Assembly (NCBI GenBank): GCA_951799405.1
Contig: OX637339.1
Span: 1,798,001 to 1,862,000, forward strand
From: Agapetus fuscipes
Lineage: Eukaryota; Arthropoda; Insecta; Trichoptera; Glossosomatidae
DNA: 64,000 nucleotides
Direction: 5' to 3'
Below the pieces are notes generated by a model. The model had not been told where the DNA came from and searched no databases. It worked only from the letters and a program-made list of their open reading frames with translations. The position numbers and the translations under genes were made by a program. Positions 57,641-64,000 of the stretch are shown here, in pieces (position 1 is the first letter of the stretch; each line of letters opens with the position of its first letter).

Positions 57641-60600
57641 ATGGGGCACGAAAAAGGGTTGCTCAGCTATGAAACCCTCGTGCATGCCATTGCAGGCGCC
57701 ACAGTAAGTGAAAAATATTAATTATATTTACTTAATCTTAAATTTCATTTATATTCTAAGCATTTTAGATATATATTTAATGCATTTACTCCTTGATTCC
57801 TTGACTTATTGGTTGATATGCGGCTGACCATCCATACTGTAAAAATGGTTCACTTTGCCAATGTCACCCCTGTTTCAGGGAGGGTCGGCAAGAGTTGCAG
57901 GGCTTATGTTCATTTCAGATTGGGTTTTTATATTGTAGGTCGAAATTATGCGTGTTTGCTTGTGGGAATGCATTTAATATGAATCTCAAATGATACCTAC
58001 ATATCTTTGCAACTTATATTTAGATTTAGACTCAAGCTAACACTTGTAAGTTCACTCTTACACATGCTGCGTGTGTACCTATTTACAAAATAACATCCAA
58101 ATCGCAAATAGACATGCAGCCCTGTAGCTCTTGCTGGTTTGGAGGTTGAGTGTGTGGTGTGGATTGAAAGCCCGTATTTGAAAGTGTATATTTTTAATGC
58201 AGTCAGTACTGTTCAATCAAAGGTAATTCAAAATGTTGTCTTGGTTGCAATCTTCCGGTCTTCAAGCTGCGTCCAGGCGGAAGTCCTCCTTAATCCGCCT
58301 TGCTTGTGAGGCGAGCAGGATGCTTGATGCTTGAAGTGGGGGAAGGAAAGGAAATATGGAAAGTGGCAATTAGGACGTAACTTGAAACTTTTGAGGAAGT
58401 TCAGATTGGCCCTAACAAGGACCTTTTGTTGTGAGCAGGAGAAAAAACTGTAAACTTTTGAGGAAAATTAAAAGTGGCCCTAAGAAGGACCTTTTGTGTT
58501 GTGATGTGAGCGGTGTGCTGTAGGAGACGGTTGCCTCAAGTCTGTTCCTGGCGAGGTCTTGAGAATCTTCTAGGTAAAGATGTGGCGAAGCTGGAGATGT
58601 CCAGGTGAAGGTATGATGAAGCTGGAGATGTCCAGGCGAAGGCACGAGGTAAGATGTCGTCTCTGCTTGGAAATTGGCGGGAACGCGAGAGATGTCTTGA
58701 GATTTTGGCGGGAGATGTAGATGTCCGCTCGGTGGTCTCGAAGTTTCTCTGGTGATGATGTAGTGGTCTGCGGAGACGTCCAGGCGACGGTGCAAAGTTG
58801 TTTTGCGTCTCTGCTTGGAAATCGGCGGGAACGCGAGACGGCTTGCAATTTTGGCGGGAGCGCGGTAAGATGTTGCTCGTTCCGTGGTCTCAGTGTGTCT
58901 GCTGTTTGGAGCGCGGCGTACGCGTTTTATACTCCCGCTCGTTCTCGCGGGCCCACTACTAGGGGTGGGCACGCACAATTTTCGGATTATCTTCTTTTTA
59001 TCTGATTTCAGATATCTGGTTTTCTTTCATCTTCTGTACTGATGCACCACAGAGGCCCCCTCCAGTGTCAATGACGTCTTGAAGTGAGCGTTATTGATGC
59101 GATGTTTTTGTGCAGAAGATGAAGGTACTACTCGTCGTAGCAGGGTAAGAGATTCTACGTTGTATCTGGTGTGTTCGCTGTTAGCTGTGTGTGCTTACGA
59201 TCCTCCTAGGCGGATGCGGAGGCAGGATTGTGAAGTCAGCTGCAGCGGTCCTGATGAGGATCTTGAGGCGTCGTCAGGTTGTCTCCAGATTTATGGAGTT
59301 CCTCTTGTTTTTCCAGGCTGTTGCCCTGTGGTGAGGAATTGTACTACTTGTTGTAGCGGGGCTGGTTGTTTGTTGCTCAGCGGTTGCTGTTTGTTGTAGC
59401 AAGGATTGCTGTTGCTGCTTGTTGCAGGAAGGATGTTGGTGTGCCGTTGTTCGGCAGTTGCTGCTGGTTGCAGCAGTGTTTGCTTGAGCCGTAGTTCGGC
59501 GGTTGCTGTGCCGTTGTCCGGCAGTGCAGCAGGGGTTGCTGTGCCGTTGTTCGGCAGTGCAGCATGGTGGTTGCTGTGCCGTTGTTCGGCAGTGCAGCAA
59601 GGTGGTTGCTGTGCCGTTGTTCGGCAGTGCAGCAGGGGTTGCTGTGCCGTTGTTCGGCAGTGCAGCAAGGTGCGGTTGCTGTGCCGTTGTTTGGTAGTGC
59701 AGCATGATGGTTGCTGTGCCGTTGTTCGGCAGTGCAGCAAGGTGGTCCGCTGGGCAGCTATGGTGAACGACGTCCAATCCTCCAGTGCCTCGTAGCGCTG
59801 GGTGGAATTGGGGAGTCGGCTGCAGCAGGGTTGGTGAGAAACTTGTTGAGATGTAGAAGACTGCGCCATACCGAAGTTTGAAGGTCTCTGGAAAACTTCG
59901 ATATTGCGGTCAACTATTGCGGCTACCGTGCTCCAGCGTGTGCGATCCACAGACCGACGTTGTGATGAAGGAATGGCGGCATTTTGATGCGTACTTTGGC
60001 GGCTTCCATTGTTCTTGCACTTTGATTAAATGTTTAAAAATGTTACTGTACTTGATTATTTATTACGGGTCACCAAATTTTTTGTTTTAAATCACGTCGG
60101 GCGTCACCACTTTGGAGGTTGTGTGTGTGTGGTGTGCCGACGTGCTTGATAGGCGTGCAGGATGCTTGATGCTTGAAGTGGGGGAAGGACAGGAAATATG
60201 GAAGTTGGCAAATAGGAAGTAACTTGAAACTTTTGAGGAAATTCGGATTGGCCCTAACAAGGACCTTTTGTTGTGAGCAGGAGAAAAAACTGTAAACTTT
60301 TGAGGAAAATTAAAAGTGGCCCTAAGAAGGACCTTTTGTGTTGTGATGTGAGCGGTGTGCTGTAGGAGACGGTTGCCTCAAGTCTGTTCCTGGCGAGGTC
60401 TTGAGAATCTTCTAGGTAAAGATGTGGCGAAGCTGGAGATGTCCAGGTGAAGGTATGATGAAGCTGGAGATGTCCAGGCGAAGGCACGAGGTAAGATGTC
60501 GTCTCTGCTTGGAAATTGGCGGGAACGCGAGAGATGTCTTGAGATTTTGGCGGGAGATGTAGATGTCCGCTCGGTGGTCTCGAAGTTTCTCTGGTGATGA

Positions 60601-62315
60601 TGTAGTGGTCTGCGGAGACGTCCAGGCGACGGTGCAAAGTTGTTTTGCGTCTCTGCTTGGAAATCGGCGGGAACGCGAGACGGCTTGCAATTTTGGCGGG
60701 AGCGCGGTAAGATGTTGCTCGTTCCGTGGTCTCAGTGTGTCTGCTGTTTGGAGCGCGGCGTACGCGTTTTATACTCCCGCTCGTTCTCGCGGGCCCACTA
60801 CTAGGGGTGGGCACGCACAATTTTCGGATTATCTTCTTTTTATCTGATTTCAGATATCTGGTTTTCTTTCATCTTCTGTACTGATGCACCACACTGGCTT
60901 TCCCTGGAACAGGGGTGACACTGGCAAAATAATATTTATACAGGACTTTCCTTGACTCATAGGTTGGTGTAACGCTGACCACCCATACTGTAAAAAATAA
61001 TTCACTTTGCCAATGTCACCCTTGGTGCAGGGAAGGTTGGCAAAAGTTGCAGGGTTTATGTTCTTTTTGAGGTTTAGATTTTAATTTGTAAGTAAGTACA
61101 CATGCAGAATTTGTAAGCACGAACTTACACTTGTCTGTTTGTAGGCATGCATTTCATATGAACTTTAAATGTTAATATATCTTTGCAACTTAGATTAGAA
61201 GATTGGATCAATCAAATCTGATAATGGTCTAAGAAATAGAAATGTTAGTATTTTTTTTATAAACAGAGTAGGTAATGAATAACTTCTCATTTCTTTGTAA
61301 ATATTTTTAAATAAAAATGTGTTAGATAGGAGTTTTAGGCTTACACGGCCGGCTGATGATGCTGGAGAGTTGCTTTCCGGGATCTGTTGCCGTGGTCTGT
61401 GGGAGCTGGAGCTTCCGGACGTTTCTGTAACTGTAATTGTAACTCTGTCACCATTCCGCTAGGAGAGGCCAGAGCCTCTGCAGAGCTGCCTCCATTTTTT
61501 CCTATCCTGACATACCTTCCTTTTTTCAATTCATTCATATCCATCACCTTTTTTATGCATTTTCTTCTTTTACGCTCACTTTGTATATCCCATTCTTTCA
61601 CAATCTCCTCAATCTGATCACTCCACACTTTTCTTGGTTGTCCCTTCCCTCTTTTTTCTTTCACACTTTCTTTGTATATATACTTTGTCAGTCTATCATC
61701 ATTCATTATTTCCACATGCCCAAACCATCTCATTACATTCTTTTGTACCTTAACTTTCACATCCTCTTTCAAATTACATTCTTTTTTTACCCATTCATTC
61801 CTAACTCTATCCCTCAGAGTTTTTCCTGACATGCTTCTCAAATGCTTCATTTCCACCGTACGTACTTTACTCATTTCGCTATCGTTCACTGTCCATGCTT
61901 CACTTCCATACATCAAAGTCGGTAACAATATGCCATTGTGTACCGCCATTCTCAGATCCATCGTCAATCGCTTGTTCTTTGCTATTCTTCCTATTGAGCC
62001 GACGACTTGCTTTCCCTTACACTCTTCACTGTGTTACTCACTGTTACACTGTGTCTGTGTGTGAAAATTCACAGTTTCATCAAGATTGTCTAAATCATTT
62101 CACTTTCACGCTGAAGAAGCTTATCGTAGACATGGGCGAAACGTCGGGAAGCTCCAGCTCCCATAGACCACGGCAACAGATCTCAGAAAGCAACTCTCCA
62201 GCAGAAATGTATTATTTGATTATCTTTAATAATGTATTTTACTTTATTTTCCAGGGCAGTGTGGTGGGGATGTCTGCCTTCTACCCTTTGGATACAATAC
62301 GTTGTAGACTGCAAT
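57641..62315 (+). CDS. SLC25A17: Peroxisomal membrane protein PMP34 (SLC25A17), first two coding exons
   Basis: The exons are 57641-57703 (MGHEKGLLSYETLVHAIAGA plus T, phase 0) and 62255-62315 (GSVVGMSAFYPLDTIRCRLQ, phase 1). They align with human PMP34 (VLSYESLVHAVAGAVGS, FFPLDTARLRLQ) and include the mitochondrial-carrier signature PxDxxR of repeat 1. The family exchanges CoA, FAD and nucleotides across the peroxisomal membrane. The 4.5-kb intron holds Repeat A, an LTR element and a foldback element with a LINE fragment. The remaining exons lie beyond the window; I found none in 62316-64000. Confidence 0.88.
57796..58028 (+). repeat. Repeat A copy
   Basis: Full-length copy in SLC25A17 intron 1; a deletion removes the CACATGCGGCATGTG dyad. 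Confidence 0.88.
58138..59051 (-). repeat. 3' LTR of the non-autonomous element
   Basis: This is nearly identical to 60111-60893 over at least 650 bp; the longest frame inside it (58412-58978) is translated identically in both copies. It carries about 131 bp near its LTR end (about 58158-58295) that the other copy lacks. Confidence 0.85.
59485..59750. repeat. Minisatellite, 32-37 bp unit, about 7 copies
   Basis: The unit contains TGCTGTGCCGTTGTTCGGCA followed by GTGCAGCA and a variable spacer. It lies inside the LTR element. Both strands have long frames through it (for example 59291-59950 minus), a low-complexity effect and not evidence of coding. Confidence 0.9.
60111..60893 (-). repeat. 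5' LTR of the non-autonomous element
   Basis: This is the 783-bp partner of 58138-59051. The plus-strand end TGATGCACCACA is followed directly by the CTGG target duplication and then the resumed Repeat A sequence. Confidence 0.85.
60948..61200 (+). repeat. Repeat A copy
   Basis: Full copy with a CCTTGACTCATAGG head, tail TTAGATTAGAAGATTGG. Confidence 0.88.
61325..62205. mobile_element. Foldback repeat carrying a LINE fragment between its arms
   Basis: Left arm 61325-61430 (CCGGCTGATGATGCTGGAGA, CTGTTGCCGTGGTCTGTGGG) and right arm 62100-62205 (CCCATAGACCACGGCAACAG, CAACTCTCCAGCA) are inverted. The RTE-like fragment 61430-62000 lies between. Right arm ends 50 bp before SLC25A17 exon 2. Confidence 0.8.
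61430..62000 (-). mobile_element. RTE-like LINE C-terminal fragment
   Basis: The minus-strand frame encodes [39 protein letters not shown] and GKGQPRKVWSDQIEEIVKEW, matching the C-terminus of the LINE at 50300-53065. It is flanked by the two inverted arms of a foldback repeat. Confidence 0.85.
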
Positions 62316-62432
62316 GTAAGTTGAACCATTTCTCTCTTATTCTTGTACATATAGTGATTCTTGTTTGACAGTCCTCGTTGACGGGTGCCTGGGAACCGAC
62401 TATAATAAGACTTCACTAATATGTTGATGCAT

Positions 62433-62700
62433 CAGTTCCTTGACTTATAGGTTGGTATGCGGCTGACCACCCATGCTGTAGAAAATGGTTCACTTTGCCA
62501 ATGTCACCCCTGTTACAGGGAAGGTTGGCAGGAGTTGCAGGGTGAATGTCCATTTGAGATTCGGGTTTTTATATTGTAGGATTACATGCGACATAATTGA
62601 GCGCGAACTTAAACATGTCTGTTTTGTGAAAATGCATGTAATGTGAGTCTCTAATGTTACTTATATTTTGCAACTTAGATTAGATTAGATCAGATTAGAT
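62433..62700 (+). repeat. Repeat A copy
   Basis: Full copy with head CCTTGACTTATAGG and tail (GATTA)n, 120 bp after SLC25A17 exon 2. Confidence 0.9.
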
Positions 62701-62752
62701 CAGTGATTTGGCTAAACAGCTTTGATGCTTTATCTATTTCTTTTGTATTTAC

Positions 62753-62990
62753 GCAACGAAGCTACACATATAGTGTAATTTCTTACTGCGTTATCCCCGA
62801 AGGGTTCGCATGTGGTGATTCGGGATCTATTTATTTTTACGGGTTACTCAACCACTTTCAGTTGAAGTGGGGGTTTCCCAGCTCCCGGGGCGGGTGGTTC
62901 TCATTTCTTGTGAAGGCTGAGTAAACCTTGGGATCGAACCCTTGCTCTCGGCATGGAATGCAAGCATTCTACCAATTGAGCTATCGACCT
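62753..62990 (-). repeat. SINE-B with internal deletion
   Basis: Tail ACTATATGTGTAGCTTCGTT in reverse, head ATTGAGCTATCGACC; about 90 bp of the middle is missing. Confidence 0.88.
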
Positions 62991-63227
62991 TTTTACGAGC
63001 TTGGTCGTCGTCGCTACAAAGTGCCACTTCTTTAGCAAGACCCAGTTGCTGTAAGGCTGGATGGACCTTTGGTGACCGGTCATTTGTAAGGTTTATGAAT
63101 TTTTCAACCCAGCGAAGAGCTAATTTGAAAATATAAATGGTATATTTTTTGTGCTCCGCCGGGATTCGAACCCACAACCTTCCGTTCAGAGTCCGAAGTG
63201 TTGCCACTGAACTACGGACCGGTCATT
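62990..63227 (-). repeat. SINE-C copy
   Basis: Reverse copy abutting a SINE-B; head CTGAACTACGGACCGGT near 63222, B box GGGATTCGAACCC in reverse. Confidence 0.88.
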
Positions 63228-63237
63228 GATCTTAAAT

Positions 63238-63415
63238 AATCTAAGCTGCAGAGATATATTAACATTTAAAATTCATATTAAATGCGTGCACACAAACAGA
63301 CACGTGTAAGTTTGCGCTTACAAATTCTGCATGTGTACTTATAAATTAAAAAGCCAAACCGCAAATGATTATAAACCCTGCAACTTTTGACGACCTTTCC
63401 TGAAACAGGGATGAT
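63238..63415 (-). repeat. Repeat A copy, partial
   Basis: Reverse copy ending at CCTGAAACAGGGATGA; the head is missing. Confidence 0.85.
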
Positions 63416-63582
63416 CGATGCCGATAAACGTATTGATTTTGGGAGAATGGATGATTCAGGATTTTGACAGTTTTTTTTTGTTCAATATTGAAGAATTGAA
63501 ACTTAATACAAAATTTTATGCACTGCAAAATTGTGATGTCACACAGCAATACGTCCAGTCGATAGCTCAGTTGTCGGTGTTA

Positions 63583-63835
63583 TGGCCGAGGGGGCCAAGT
63601 GGGCTGATCTTTGTAGCGTGTTTGGAATAGAACAACGCTGGTTCGATCCCCGCCTGGGTCATTTGACCCTAACTTTGACCCTGGTTCAACATATGTTATT
63701 GGGTAATTATTAATTGATAATTCATGAAAATAAAACAAAAATGAATTATTAATTGATGATATTGATACCTGTTTCTGGCCAGGCAGAATAGGTTGGTGAA
63801 TTGCGTTCCCCTTCACAAATCTATTTAAAAAAAAA
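63583..63835 (+). repeat. SINE-D, best copy
   Basis: Head TGGCCGAGGGGGCCAAGTGG and B box GGTTCGATCCC suggest a Leu/Ser-type tRNA origin. A short SINE-B head (63553-63582) lies directly upstream. Confidence 0.82.
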
Positions 63836-63894
63836 TGCTTGCGCTAGAATTTGATCCTTATCAGGAATGTCAGTAATGTCTTCACATGAAATGT

Positions 63895-64000
63895 AAAACA
63901 GTCCCCTCGGGAGCAGGAAACCCCCATTTCAAGTGAAGTGATTGGCGTGAGGCCAGCCCCCTTACCTCTGAAAATAAATAGGTTCTATATGCTACATGAC
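63895..64000 (+). repeat. SINE-B, 3' part, running off the window
   Basis: Begins AACAGTCCCCTCGGGAGCAG and continues into AAAATAAATAGGTTCTATAT. Confidence 0.8.

Larger units (their letters stand above)
58138..60893 (-). mobile_element. Non-autonomous LTR retrotransposon (no pol) with minisatellite interior
   Basis: Two long direct repeats (58138-59051 and 60111-60893) flank a 1.06-kb interior. On the minus strand each repeat starts TGTGGTGC. The 5' copy is followed by GTGGTGACGCCCGACGTG, which looks like a primer-binding site, and the 3' copy is preceded by the purine tract GGAGGGGGCCTC. Flanks carry a 4-bp duplication CTGG (58134-58137 and 60894-60897). The interior has no reverse transcriptase or protease. 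The insertion interrupts a minus-strand Repeat A copy. Confidence 0.85.
58029..60940 (-). repeat. Repeat A copy split by the LTR element
   Basis: The part at 58029-58137 ends AGCTCTTGCTGG; the part at 60894-60940 resumes CTGGCTTTCCCTGGAACAGG. Together they restore the minus-strand family sequence with a 4-bp duplication. Confidence 0.88.

Noticed and set aside
58412..58978. 188-aa minus-strand frame, identical at 60254-60820
   Set aside because: It lies wholly within the LTR, is Ser/Pro/Arg-rich and matches no protein I know. Identity only reflects the two LTR copies.
59291..59950. 219-aa minus-strand frame with CCTAEQRHSN-like repeats
   Set aside because: It is translation of the minisatellite; other frames on both strands are also open there. 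It could in principle be a degenerate gag, but nothing supports it.

Overview
This is a eukaryotic nuclear window from an animal, most likely an arthropod and probably an insect; I cannot place it to order or species. It has spliced protein genes with GC-rich exons in AT-rich introns, and introns packed with SINEs, LINE fragments, MITEs and LTR pieces. There is no operon-like or bacterial organisation.

Four conserved housekeeping genes form two head-to-head (divergent) pairs. (1) PIKfyve/Fab1, a phosphoinositide 5-kinase, is on the minus strand. I joined 25 coding exons from 34172 down to 431 with every splice phase consistent. They cover the FYVE finger, the DEP domain, the chaperonin-like domain and the PIKfyve-specific cysteine-rich region; the kinase domain lies beyond the left edge. 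(2) ZC3H15 (DFRP1), a two-zinc-finger CCCH protein, is complete on the plus strand (35021-41244, 6 coding exons, 404 aa). (3) PTER (phosphotriesterase-related) is complete on the minus strand (56832-46684, 6 exons, 348 aa) with all metal ligands. (4) SLC25A17 (PMP34, peroxisomal carrier) starts on the plus strand at 57641; two exons are seen and the rest lies beyond the right edge. PIKfyve/ZC3H15 and PTER/SLC25A17 are each separated by about 0.8 kb, so each pair probably shares a bidirectional promoter region. ZC3H15 and PTER converge across a 5.4-kb repeat-filled spacer.

The rest is mobile DNA. The commonest is a ~260-bp family, here called Repeat A, about 29 copies on both strands with a (GATTA)n-like tail, seven of them in a head-to-tail array at 47405-49141. 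There are three tRNA-derived SINE families (SINE-B, SINE-C, SINE-D), two APE-type LINE lineages, a non-autonomous LTR element with a minisatellite interior, a solo LTR, and several MITEs with clear target-site duplications. Many insertions are nested, which gives their relative ages.

The most unusual signal is in PIKfyve: a six-copy tandem array of one 106-bp coding exon, separated by 15-16 bp, in which five copies keep both splice sites and the same phase. A partial exon duplication is also seen beside PIKfyve exon 25 and beside the PTER last exon. I found no clearly new enzymatic system; the novelty lies in gene architecture and mobile-element structure.
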